64,000 nucleotides of DNA, taken from assembly GCF_014529935.1 (NCBI RefSeq), contig NZ_JACVFC010000002.1, positions 1-64,000 of the forward strand. The letters are read 5' to 3'. This stretch comes from Chitinophaga qingshengii. GTDB lineage: Bacteria; Bacteroidota; Bacteroidia; Chitinophagales; Chitinophagaceae. Shown one piece after another: positions 1-7,986 of this stretch (position 1 is the stretch's first letter; every line of letters starts with the position of its first letter). A program made the translations under genes and the position numbers. The notes beneath the pieces were generated by a model. It was not told where the DNA came from. It saw only the letters and a program-made list of their open reading frames with translations, and ran no database searches.

Positions 1-89
1 ATGCCCCGAAATTTCCAATTTACACCGCTACATTTTTTCGGGGAGACGTCACAGATTAAATCGGAACTATTCCATATTAGCACACTCTT

Positions 90-2729
90 TCAATTAGTAT
101 CAAGTTTCACTGGAGAGTAATCAAGGACACTTACGGGTCTCTGGCTCATCCAACTAGGTAATTTATCGCCTTTCAAATAGTAATTAAAAAACTCTAAAAG
201 TCGATTGGTATAATCAATAGAGGCATCGCCATAAACTGAGTGCCCACAGCCATTATATTGCAACATATAAGCAGTCTTACCTAATCGTCGTAAGCCCGTA
301 AACAATTCAACGCCCTGTGTAAATGGAACATCATCATCTTCTTTATTGTGCATAATTAAAAGTGGGGTTTGAATCTTATCAATTTTCATCACCGGGGAAT
401 TCTCCAAGTAGAGGTCAGGACGTTTCCATAGTGTTGTCCCAATTCTATCACGATACAATTCATATTGTCCCTGCCTAGAAAGACCACCGCCTATTATCGA
501 TCCATAAGCACTGACAAAATTAGTAAACCCGGCGGCAGAACATGCTGCAGCGAACCTATTGGTATGAGTAATAATATAATTTGTTTGAAACCCACCAAAA
601 CTGTGTCCCTGCAGCGCGATTTTTGTCGAATCTATATACGGATACTTACTAAGGACTCTTGCCGCACCCATAACTACATCAAATGAACTCCTTCCAGGAT
701 ATCCAATTTTAAACTGTATATCGGGAGTAAAAACCAAAAAACCATTGCTAACAAAAAAAGGAATATTTATTGGCCCTCTTGATGCTCCAGCATCCTGAAA
801 CAAATGCAAGCACTCACTTATTTTCTCGTAGTAATAAATTATTACCGGGTACTTTTTCTGGGGATCAAAATCCTCAGGTTTATATAAAATACCTTGTGCC
901 TCTCTATGATCATCTGTTCTAAACGTAACCAGTTCTGTAGTCAACCAATTGAAGCTCTTTTCTGGATGTACATTACTTATAGGTTTATATTTTATGAAAT
1001 CTTTAGTCAAATAAAAGTTAGGGGCATTACTTGCATCCATTCTTTGTACAAGAAAAACATCAGCAGCCTTCGCTTTAATAGGCATAAATCGATTAACATA
1101 CTTACTTTCTTCAGGTCCAGTAAACATTTCAGGAGACATGATCAACTTCTTTACAGCGTTATGTTTATCTTTTAATAAATAGTAGAATCCATCTTCCTTA
1201 GTGACTCTATTAAATGCTGTAAGTAGTATCTTATTTCCCTCCCAACTAGGAGGTGGGAAAGCAAAACGGAAAACAATATTTTGAAGCTTCCCATTGCCAC
1301 CTGTCACGTTATGCGGTGGAGAACTGTTTGTCAAATCCACCTCATATATATCATACTGATCATATATATAAACCATACTTTCGGTCGAATCAAACCCAGC
1401 TATACCTATGTTAATAAATTTAGCAAATGGAATATCATCTTTGTCAAAAGTCGTCCATTTTGCGGAAACTCCTGCTGTAATATTTCTTCTCTCTTGGGTT
1501 AATACATTATAACTAAAATAAGAATCTGAATCCGCGTCGAAGTAAATTACCCAGCGACCTAAAGGAGACAAAATACAAGAATAGGCATTCCGATCAGGGG
1601 GGGCTAGAATAACTTTTTTTGATCCCTTCTTAAAATCAATTAGGCTACAGGAGTATATCGCACTCTCATTCCAATTCCACTCGGAACGATTTGCAATAGA
1701 CTTATATACCAACTGCGATATATTAGATTCGTAAGGCGATACTTGGGATTCCCCTTCATCCTGTATCTGTCTTACTATCCCTTCATTTAAATACCAAATT
1801 CCATTAAAATTATAGTTCTGGCTGTGGACTTTGTCATATATATCTTCACTTTTCAATTTCACGGCCGCTGAAGACCAAACATCAACTTTAGCACTGCCAT
1901 CCTTTTTTTCCATTTTTTTCTTCCTGATAGTGCAAAAAACAAAGCTTCCATCAGCACTAAATCTATCTATATCGTAAAAAAACTTATCAGAATCTATTTC
2001 CATCTTCGAAATTCTTTTCTCCTCTGTTTTATTTATTTTTCGGTTATAGTATAAGATTCTACTCGATAATGCGACATCCTCGTTATCATCTTTAACCGTA
2101 AACAAAATCTGATTAGCATTATTATCCATGATACATTTAATTGGTTCTTTTCCTCTGTAAATTTCAGTCTCTCCTAAATAATCCAAGCTAACAACTTTAA
2201 TCGAGTATGTAGAGGAATCGTATTTATATTTCACAGCGGCAAAATTACCTGACCCACTCAACCAATAATCTACAGCTTCAGGAAAAACGCGAACATTCCT
2301 TCCTTTTAATTTCCTAAGGTACAATCCACCACCTGTTTTCAAGAAAACCATCCAATCCTCGCCTCTATCTCTAAAAATATCATATCTACTAATTGAGTCA
2401 ATTATCTCCTCCTTGAATCCACTTACATTAACCACCATTAGCCGACTTGCTGGCAGTTGACAGAGAAAGTATTCTCCATCTGGCGTCAACTTCTGATTAA
2501 ATCCATCAACAATACTCTTTTCACCACCATCATTTACCTTCTTTACGCATATAGTACTTCTACCTTTGGGTTTATTGTAAATCATATATGAAATAACCAT
2601 TCCATTATCGCTTATAATAGGCGTACGAATACCACACCAGCCATCTAAATCCGATATTTTGATATGCGGCTTTTGTGCGATACAAGTGTTAAACCAAAAA
2701 AACAGACCAATAAACCCAAAAAATTTCAT
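90..2729 (-). CDS. S9 family prolyl oligopeptidase-like serine peptidase, secreted
   Basis: The 879-residue protein has a short signal peptide (MKFFGFIGLFFWF...CIAQ), a long beta-propeller-like region up to about residue 600, and a C-terminal alpha/beta-hydrolase domain. The catalytic triad is visible: Ser about 710 in GHSFGG, an Asp about 798-800 in NKEDDDVPF, and His about 830 in GCGHSVYG. This is the layout of S9 (dipeptidyl aminopeptidase / acylaminoacyl peptidase) enzymes, which cut short peptides, here in the periplasm. It is the last gene of a leftward cluster containing small secreted peptides, so processing those peptides is one possible role, but a terminator at about 2922-2950 and a 243-base gap separate it from them. 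The gene is AT-rich compared with the middle of the window. An 8-base inverted repeat (4-11 and 36-43) lies downstream and may help end transcription. Family assignment is firm; substrate is unknown. Confidence 0.9.
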   Translation of the reverse strand: MKFFGFIGLFFWFNTCIAQKPHIKISDLDGWCGIRTPIISDNGMVISYMIYNKPKGRSTICVKKVNDGGEKSIVDGFNQKLTPDGEYFLCQLPASRLMVVNVSGFKEEIIDSISRYDIFRDRGEDWMVFLKTGGGLYLRKLKGRNVRVFPEAVDYWLSGSGNFAAVKYKYDSSTYSIKVVSLDYLGETEIYRGKEPIKCIMDNNANQILFTVKDDNEDVALSSRILYYNRKINKTEEKRISKMEIDSDKFFYDIDRFSADGSFVFCTIRKKKMEKKDGSAKVDVWSSAAVKLKSEDIYDKVHSQNYNFNGIWYLNEGIVRQIQDEGESQVSPYESNISQLVYKSIANRSEWNWNESAIYSCSLIDFKKGSKKVILAPPDRNAYSCILSPLGRWVIYFDADSDSYFSYNVLTQERRNITAGVSAKWTTFDKDDIPFAKFINIGIAGFDSTESMVYIYDQYDIYEVDLTNSSPPHNVTGGNGKLQNIVFRFAFPPPSWEGNKILLTAFNRVTKEDGFYYLLKDKHNAVKKLIMSPEMFTGPEESKYVNRFMPIKAKAADVFLVQRMDASNAPNFYLTKDFIKYKPISNVHPEKSFNWLTTELVTFRTDDHREAQGILYKPEDFDPQKKYPVIIYYYEKISECLHLFQDAGASRGPINIPFFVSNGFLVFTPDIQFKIGYPGRSSFDVVMGAARVLSKYPYIDSTKIALQGHSFGGFQTNYIITHTNRFAAACSAAGFTNFVSAYGSIIGGGLSRQGQYELYRDRIGTTLWKRPDLYLENSPVMKIDKIQTPLLIMHNKEDDDVPFTQGVELFTGLRRLGKTAYMLQYNGCGHSVYGDASIDYTNRLLEFFNYYLKGDKLPSWMSQRPVSVLDYSPVKLDTN

Positions 2730-2921
2730 AATTATTCAATTATACATTCATATATAATATATCAATAAAAACAGGTAATTAACTTCATTGCAATACAAAT
2801 ATTACAAACCAAAATATCCAAAGTGGTATATACACCCCAAAAAAACGACTTTATTTTACTTTTAAATTACCGTCCATAGCTCATCTTCTAATCCATGAAT
2901 GCTAAATGGATTACAACCTAA

Positions 2922-2950
2922 TACAAAAAAGAAGGAGGTCTTCGACCTCC
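2922..2950 (-). terminator. Rho-independent terminator after the 83-residue peptide gene
   Basis: A perfect 7-bp stem (GGAGGTC / GACCTCC, 2934-2940 and 2944-2950) with a 3-base loop is followed on the minus strand by a T-rich run (TTCTTTTTTGTAT). It lies 22 bases past the stop of the small peptide gene at 2973 and before the S9 peptidase gene. Confidence 0.8.
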
Positions 2951-2972
2951 CTCTTTCCAACTAATAAAAATA

Positions 2973-3224
2973 TTAGTTGTGATTGAATGTGATAACGCGA
3001 GTCTGTACGGTCGGGCATGCGCCAGGAGACAGAGTAGCATATTGAAGAGTACCACCTACTGATGTAATAGCGGAAGCGTTCTGTGTAACAACGCAGCCAT
3101 CAAGAGGTTTATTCTGATCAACAGGCACGAAAATCTGCAGATCTTGACGAGCTTGAGTAGCTACTGCACCGGCGATAACAGCAATAACAGCAACAGCTGA
3201 TAACAAAACTTTAACCTTTTTCAT
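2973..3224 (-). CDS. Small secreted cysteine-pair peptide (family member 1)
   Basis: This 83-residue protein starts with MKK and a hydrophobic signal segment ending near ATQAR (residues 22-26). The mature part, under 60 residues, carries exactly two cysteines, C44 and C70. It aligns with the peptides at 5919-6161, 14042-14284, 14301-14554 and 14841-15086. Shared features are the A-x-x-A-R start of the mature part, a Cys at 43-44, and a YAT/ATT-x-x-x-G-A-x-C motif ending at C70. The cysteines could form one disulfide in the periplasm or outside the cell. The gene lies 125 bases downstream of a lipoprotein with a thioredoxin-like CxxC and has its own terminator. It may belong to a loosely defined Bacteroidota small-protein family such as DUF6520, but I cannot confirm that. 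Function unknown. Confidence 0.8.
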   Translation of the reverse strand: MKKVKVLLSAVAVIAVIAGAVATQARQDLQIFVPVDQNKPLDGCVVTQNASAITSVGGTLQYATLSPGACPTVQTRVITFNHN

Positions 3225-3349
3225 GGTTTGATAATTTTGAAGGATTAATTAATTGCCTACTTTATTATTAGGGGGTTCGGCTTTTCCCTTTATTGCGCAA
3301 TATTATTACAGTTTCAATATTGTAATTATAAAGAGTGTTAGCCAATTGG

Positions 3350-3868
3350 CTATCTAGGTAAATTTTTAACGGCAACCAGAATACTGTCTACTACAACTGG
3401 TCTAGAAAAAATTTCTCTTACAACATAATTTCTATATATGCTTGTATGGGGTACCGTTTTAACATTGAAATATTTTAAATACGTCCCAGATGTATCAATG
3501 CCAACATAAACATTAGGGAAACGACTAATTTCATTCGTTTTATAGAACTCTCTCGCATCTTGTAAACTTGATATTGTTAAAAAACAAAATTTTGTATCAT
3601 GAAACTTTGCAATACCATCTAATATACCTCCAACCTCCTTTTGACAAAATTGGCAATAAGGGTCAAAGAAAACATACACTACATTACCTGACATTATTTC
3701 TGATCGGGTATTTAAAACAGAAGCACTATCTAAAAGTAAAATATTCATTGATGGAACTGAATCTATCAGATTCCTGTCAGACCATCTATTGCCATTTCTG
3801 CATGCAAGCAACCACAATAGACAAAAAGCGAGTAAAACCTTAAACTTGTAGATATTTCTATTGCCCAT
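3350..3868 (-). CDS. Thioredoxin-like (TlpA/redoxin fold) lipoprotein with CQFC motif
   Basis: The 172-residue protein has an N-terminal lipoprotein signal with lipobox LLAC (Cys 23), followed by a thioredoxin-type core. The strand VVYVFFDPYC leads into C72-Q-F-C75, and a TVPHT segment further on matches the cis-proline loop. Such proteins exchange thiols and disulfides at the outer face of a membrane. The gene is 47 bases downstream of the 534-residue membrane protein and 125 bases upstream of a cysteine-pair peptide, all on the same strand, so they may be co-transcribed. Its likely substrates are cysteines of neighbouring secreted proteins, which is inference. Only the fold and motif are directly visible. 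Confidence 0.8.
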   Translation of the reverse strand: MGNRNIYKFKVLLAFCLLWLLACRNGNRWSDRNLIDSVPSMNILLLDSASVLNTRSEIMSGNVVYVFFDPYCQFCQKEVGGILDGIAKFHDTKFCFLTISSLQDAREFYKTNEISRFPNVYVGIDTSGTYLKYFNVKTVPHTSIYRNYVVREIFSRPVVVDSILVAVKNLPR

Positions 3869-3915
3869 AATAATCGCAATTAACTTGCTACTTCTTGGTA
3901 AAAATTCTTAATCCT

Positions 3916-5520
3916 CTATTTGGCATCCTCCTCCGTCTCTTTTCGCAATAAGAAATCAAGCAAAATAAAGTTACACACCATACTGAGTGTCAAAGAAAAC
4001 ATTTGAAACCTTAAAGCAATAGGAGAAGCAAATACACTAAAAACCAGATTAATAGTCCAGCAGAGGCCAAATAGCATACAAATAATAAACAAATCCTTAT
4101 TCAGTTTTTTCAATCCAATCATAAGCGAGATTATAAATAATGCAACGAAAACGGCATTCATAACTGCTGATATCGTCGGATATGGCTCAAGTATTTTTAC
4201 ATTATTTGTATTCAGTCTATTATTAAGTTTATATGTTGTATATCCAAACCAGGTTCTAACATCATTGGGAATAGTATCCATACTGAACCCATAAGTTGAT
4301 AGGAATTCAACTGGTGGAACATAGTACTTTATAAGGTTCGGCCATAGATAGGATTTTACAAATGCCCATGGATAGGTTTTAATTAATGTTGATCCATACT
4401 CACTATACAATGGTGCCATGTTCGACCACTGTTTAAACTCAGTAGCCGTAGTATCGCCCTTGTACTTTTTATGCATATAGGTTCTAAGTGGAGATGTCGA
4501 TTTCCACATATATACCGTGCTTGCGATCAGCATTTCCTCTGGGAACCTATTCAAAAAACGTTTTGTTGTATCAAAATATAACCTGACCTCTCTATCTATA
4601 CCTTCAAATTTGGATGGAAGCTTTTTCCGGTCAACTGAATCTACAAATCGATACGCATACATACCATTATTTGCCAACTGCCATCCTGAAAAGGGAGAAA
4701 ACTGAAAAACACCTGTCAATCTCTTATAACGATATGAAGTAGATAAAACGAAAATACCAATTAAACCAACAGTTAGGACTATCCCTATAAGTGTCATTTT
4801 TAATTCTCTGCGTTTTAACCAGAAAACAATCAAAGAAATAAATGGATAGTAAAGCGCATTATACCTCACCATAAACACCAACACGACCACCAAGGCATGA
4901 ATAATAATTATCCCCAAAGAGGCACGCTTTAATATCCAAATTAAAGTAGTAACCCAACAAATACTTAGAGATAAAAACAAGCTGTCTGTCGAAACGTAAT
5001 TCGCCATGTATAGATACACCGGATTTATCAAAACAAAGATCAAAACAGAAAACTGAATACCTTTGCTCGGACTGAGAAAATAAAATAGACTAAACAAAAG
5101 CGCCAGAATGCTAAATTGATTAAAAACATACTGAAATACAACTAAACTAGTATCTCCGGCAAAAAATACGCTAAATAATCGCAAAAACTTCGAATATCCA
5201 ATTGGGTATATATCGATCCCCACATTGTAAAAGGCACATTGCACATACCCATAAGAATCAGCATTAATAAATGCTGCATACGGGTAAAAATATTTAAATA
5301 CAGATAACTGCAAAGCTATTAAAAGCATACTAGTCCAAATCATTAGGCGATTAAACCGGTCCCTAATTATAAAAGATTTAAAATCTTCAAAATCAGAACT
5401 CCCATTCGCTAAAAAATCAGAAAACATCGGCATAGCAACTATTTCAGTTTTATATATTTTACTCACACCTTCAGTGGATATGAATCCTTGATTAGGACAA
5501 CACACAAAACAGGTTTTCAT
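3916..5520 (-). CDS. Multi-pass membrane protein, GT-C glycosyltransferase-like (paralog A)
   Basis: The 534-residue protein has a cytosolic-looking N-terminus with a cysteine cluster (CFVCC, residues 4-8), then about ten hydrophobic segments beginning near residue 60. The first large loop contains an acidic residue after a short motif (INADSYGY), as GT-C/GT39-type transferases have in their first extracytoplasmic loop. It is clearly paralogous to the 502-residue protein at 7987-9495. Shared motifs are YPIGYSKFL/WPIGYAKFL, WVTTLIW, RYNALYYP/RYNAVFYP, GWQLANNGMY/GWQLLNNAMY and FASPIALRFQ/FASPIVLRYQ. GT-C enzymes move sugars from lipid-phosphate donors. That activity is inferred from topology and motifs only. 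A later start at residue 30 or 32 is possible. It probably heads the leftward operon with the CxxC lipoprotein. Confidence 0.75.
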   Translation of the reverse strand: MKTCFVCCPNQGFISTEGVSKIYKTEIVAMPMFSDFLANGSSDFEDFKSFIIRDRFNRLMIWTSMLLIALQLSVFKYFYPYAAFINADSYGYVQCAFYNVGIDIYPIGYSKFLRLFSVFFAGDTSLVVFQYVFNQFSILALLFSLFYFLSPSKGIQFSVLIFVLINPVYLYMANYVSTDSLFLSLSICWVTTLIWILKRASLGIIIIHALVVVLVFMVRYNALYYPFISLIVFWLKRRELKMTLIGIVLTVGLIGIFVLSTSYRYKRLTGVFQFSPFSGWQLANNGMYAYRFVDSVDRKKLPSKFEGIDREVRLYFDTTKRFLNRFPEEMLIASTVYMWKSTSPLRTYMHKKYKGDTTATEFKQWSNMAPLYSEYGSTLIKTYPWAFVKSYLWPNLIKYYVPPVEFLSTYGFSMDTIPNDVRTWFGYTTYKLNNRLNTNNVKILEPYPTISAVMNAVFVALFIISLMIGLKKLNKDLFIICMLFGLCWTINLVFSVFASPIALRFQMFSLTLSMVCNFILLDFLLRKETEEDAK

Positions 5521-5918
5521 ACATTGAGATTAACCAAATCTAATCTCTAAATAGAGGATTCATTTAAAAATAAGGTCTTACTATTTCCAGAAAAAAAACA
5601 AGCCTAACTTTTCACAGGTCTTTTTAGTTATTATGAATCATAATATACAAAGTAAACAATATTACTTCAACCCAACAACTCATAACTTGCAACACTAACC
5701 GTATTCAGTGAACAAAAGCCGTACGACAACCACAGAATTTGAAAAGTGTCGAACCACATATATCTACAATCATCAACAACTAAGAATTATAAATTAGCCG
5801 CCGATAATTAATCTCGTATAAAATGTATAAGAAAAATACACCATCGCACTTTCACCACCTACAAACAATAAATTTTAACAGATAGCTATAACTAAATATT
5901 ACACCAAAAAGAGGTTCG
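5521..5918. other. AT-rich intergenic region without a recognisable gene
   Basis: About 400 bases between the GT-C-like gene and the next small peptide gene, both leftward. It is very AT-rich. Short ORFs here show no protein-like features. It probably holds the promoter of the GT-C-like gene, but no clear Bacteroidota promoter motif was found. Confidence 0.5.
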
Positions 5919-6161
5919 TTAATTATCAATAGTCTTGACGGTAATATAAACACAAGGCGATCCAGCAGCAATTGTTGCATAGGACAATTGAAACCCCATA
6001 TTAGTCGCGGTGTATCCCTCTTGTCTAACACGACACCCTGCAGTCCAATCGTTTTGATCATAAGGAAAAAAAAGAACATTATTAATCCTAGCTTTTGACG
6101 CCAAAAGCCCGGAACACATCGCTATTGCAATAATGATGAAAGCAATCAATCTCTTTTTCAT
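5919..6161 (-). CDS. Small secreted cysteine-pair peptide (family member 2)
   Basis: This is an 80-residue protein with an MKK start, a hydrophobic signal segment, and ASKAR at residues 21-25 where the mature part should begin. Cysteines at 43 and 70 match the other members exactly; a third Cys (16) lies inside the signal segment. The stretch LSYATIAAGSPC before C70 matches QYATLSPGAC in member 1 and ATTIFGAPC in the copy at 14841. The gene stands alone, about 400 bases upstream of the GT-C-like gene on the same strand. An overlapping reading frame at 5852-6079 lacks a signal peptide or family similarity and was discarded. Function unknown. Confidence 0.75.
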   Translation of the reverse strand: MKKRLIAFIIIAIAMCSGLLASKARINNVLFFPYDQNDWTAGCRVRQEGYTATNMGFQLSYATIAAGSPCVYITVKTIDN

Positions 6162-6496
6162 GATTATAATTTTAAAATTGATAAGAAACTATATCAATCA
6201 TTCGGCTTAAATAAGTCATGAATCACAGGCATATCCATTCGCAAACAATAACTTTCTCCAACTTCCTTCACACAATATTCCTCAATCGTCTCATTAAACA
6301 CTAACTTTTAAACACCTCATTATCATTTTACAAATGACGCCAAACAATATCTATTCACTAACTATGCAACATAGTTTCTAACTACGCTCAAATTAGAGTA
6401 TAACCAGGAACAACAGGACTCGCTAGGATGTAATAAGGAAACAGAAAATAGTCCAACATCAATTATATACCCAGCAATTCAGATATTCTAACCGCT
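6162..6496. other. AT-rich intergenic region, nothing recognised
   Basis: About 335 AT-rich bases between an AraC-type gene (ending at 6497) and the peptide gene starting at 6161, both leftward. It should contain the promoter for the peptide, but no clear -7 element was found, and no coding potential or hairpin stands out. Confidence 0.45.
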
Positions 6497-6856
6497 TCAC
6501 TTACATTCCCCCGGCGTCTCCTGAAACACTCTCTGAAACGCTCTCGCAAAGCTCCCCGAAGTACTATACCCAAGGGTAATAGCCACCTCTTTCACTTGGT
6601 GATCCTCTTGCAATAGTTGCTTGGCATAATTCATAGCGCGTTCAAGTTGGTACTGATAAATTGTTACGTGGTAGAGCATTTTAAATCCTTTTGTTAGTTT
6701 GCTTTCACTAAGACCGGAGTAGTGGACCAGGTGCTGTATATCTATTCTTTTTGGGGGCTGTTCGTCGATGAATGCTTTGGTCTTAATAATAGCGTTCTCC
6801 TGGAACTTTGTCAGTTTCATCAATTGATGGTTATGAGGGTATTGGCAATATATCAT
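6497..6856 (-). CDS. AraC-type helix-turn-helix protein, DNA-binding domain only
   Basis: The 119-residue protein is almost entirely the two-helix-turn-helix DNA-binding unit of the AraC family: a first HTH around residues 40-65 (LVHYSGLSESKLTKGFK) and a second near 90-119 with the family signature (VAITLGYSTSGSFARAFQ...). There is no N-terminal ligand-binding domain, unlike the usual 250-300-residue AraC regulators. It could be a naturally short regulator or the remaining 3' part of a longer one. An internal start at residue 13 (MKLTKFQ, 6820) is equally plausible. It sits alone at the edge of the AT-rich block. Targets are unknown. Confidence 0.8.
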   Translation of the reverse strand: MIYCQYPHNHQLMKLTKFQENAIIKTKAFIDEQPPKRIDIQHLVHYSGLSESKLTKGFKMLYHVTIYQYQLERAMNYAKQLLQEDHQVKEVAITLGYSTSGSFARAFQRVFQETPGECK

Positions 6857-7043
6857 GCGATATACGTTTTACTCTAAAGTGCTTATGTTGCAATCGCAAT
6901 TAAAAGTTAAGACAATTTTCAGGGAAATTCAACATTTTTTAAGCAACAAAAACCGGCTGCAACATAGTCGCAGCAAGGGTCATATAAGAATAGGGCAAGG
7001 AGAGAACTCCCCGCCCGTGAGGTCTTGTTGAGTCTAAAAAAGG

Positions 7044-7673
7044 TTAGCTGATCTTCCAGGGTTCGTCGTAGTTCTGGAATTGATCATAGGAGATCTCTTT
7101 CCAGTTGAGCAGTATGGCGCCGCTGTCTTCCAGGAGCCGGATGGAATTGATAGTCTCCAACGGATGGTACGCAGTAACATTTTCCGTTATACGGCCATCA
7201 CTCAGTTGGTAGGAGTACCAATAATATTCTCCTGATGTTTCCTCAGAGAACAGGTCCGACAGTGGAATGGGGCGATGAATACCATTGATCAGCAATGGCT
7301 TTCCTGTCATCGCGGCATGATAATGCTGCAGCTGATGCAGGTCTTCCATCATCAGGGGTTCGCATAGCTCATCATAGATGTCATCTATGTAGTAACCAGG
7401 TCCCAGGCGCCGTAGCCGTATCCCGTTTTTAGCGACGAACAATCCCCGTTTGCCGGCAACACCTTTAAATCCGGCCAGGTGCAGTATCCTGGGTGTCAGG
7501 GATACCCCTGCTACATCCATCATGGATGTCCAGGTGGTATGTCCTCCTTCCGGGGCATCTGCTAATAATACTTCATGTCGTTCCGTATTGATTTCACGAA
7601 CGAACATAACGGAGATGTCGTCTTGTAGCGGACAATCTACAATGTCTCCGATTTTTAAATTTAATAACTCCAT
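7044..7673 (-). CDS. Hypothetical cytoplasmic protein, 209 residues
   Basis: No family was recognised. The protein has no signal peptide or membrane segment, is acidic, and reads as a mixed alpha/beta protein with several aromatic-rich stretches (for example SGEYYWYSYQL about residue 150). Its base composition is close to that of the middle of the window, unlike the AT-rich blocks on both sides. A promoter of the Bacteroidota type is placed 29 bases upstream of the start, and the gene appears monocistronic. Confidence 0.7.
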   Translation of the reverse strand: MELLNLKIGDIVDCPLQDDISVMFVREINTERHEVLLADAPEGGHTTWTSMMDVAGVSLTPRILHLAGFKGVAGKRGLFVAKNGIRLRRLGPGYYIDDIYDELCEPLMMEDLHQLQHYHAAMTGKPLLINGIHRPIPLSDLFSEETSGEYYWYSYQLSDGRITENVTAYHPLETINSIRLLEDSGAILLNWKEISYDQFQNYDEPWKIS

Positions 7674-7702
7674 ATTAGTTTCATTTATGGGTTAGGAAAG
7701 CG

Positions 7703-7733
7703 CAAATATAAAGCTTGATTACAAATCTCCAAA
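7703..7733 (-). promoter_or_regulatory. Bacteroidota-type promoter for the 209-residue protein gene
   Basis: On the minus strand, TTTG (7730-7733) is followed after 19 bases by TATATTTG (7703-7710), matching the Bacteroidota primary sigma consensus (-33 TTTG / -7 TAnnTTTG). The start codon at 7673 lies 29 bases further on. Confidence 0.65.
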
Positions 7734-7986
7734 CCCTTACCTGTATTTAGTTTCATAGAAAAAATATTAAAAATTATCAACTTGATTTTGTGGTTTAAAA
7801 TATGATAAAAAGACTCTCAAAAAAACGTCCTATTGATTGACCAAAAGAGTTACATCCTCAAAAAATACCGTCACCTTTTCCCTGAGCGGTTCCGTCATTC
7901 ACCGGGAGAGCAATAATACGTCAGTGCCTTCCTATACATTTAGTCCCTGAACCCTATACCTCAACCCGTCTAATAACTTAAAAAAA
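7711..7986. other. AT-rich divergent intergenic region
   Basis: Together with 7674-7710 this makes about 313 bases between two divergent genes. Beyond the leftward promoter described separately, no clear promoter motif for the rightward membrane protein and no further structure were seen. Confidence 0.4.

Noticed and set aside
1..44. Inverted repeat (CCCCGAAA / TTTCGGGG) as an insertion-sequence end
   Set aside because: The arms are only 8 bases, there is no transposase or target duplication, and a terminator-type role is simpler.
2973..3224. Lanthipeptide-type precursor
   Set aside because: There is no lanthipeptide-type leader or maturation enzyme nearby; the peptide has a normal secretion signal instead.
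5852..6079. An overlapping 75-codon frame in front of the peptide at 5919
   Set aside because: It lacks a signal peptide and any family similarity, while the frame at 5919-6161 has both.
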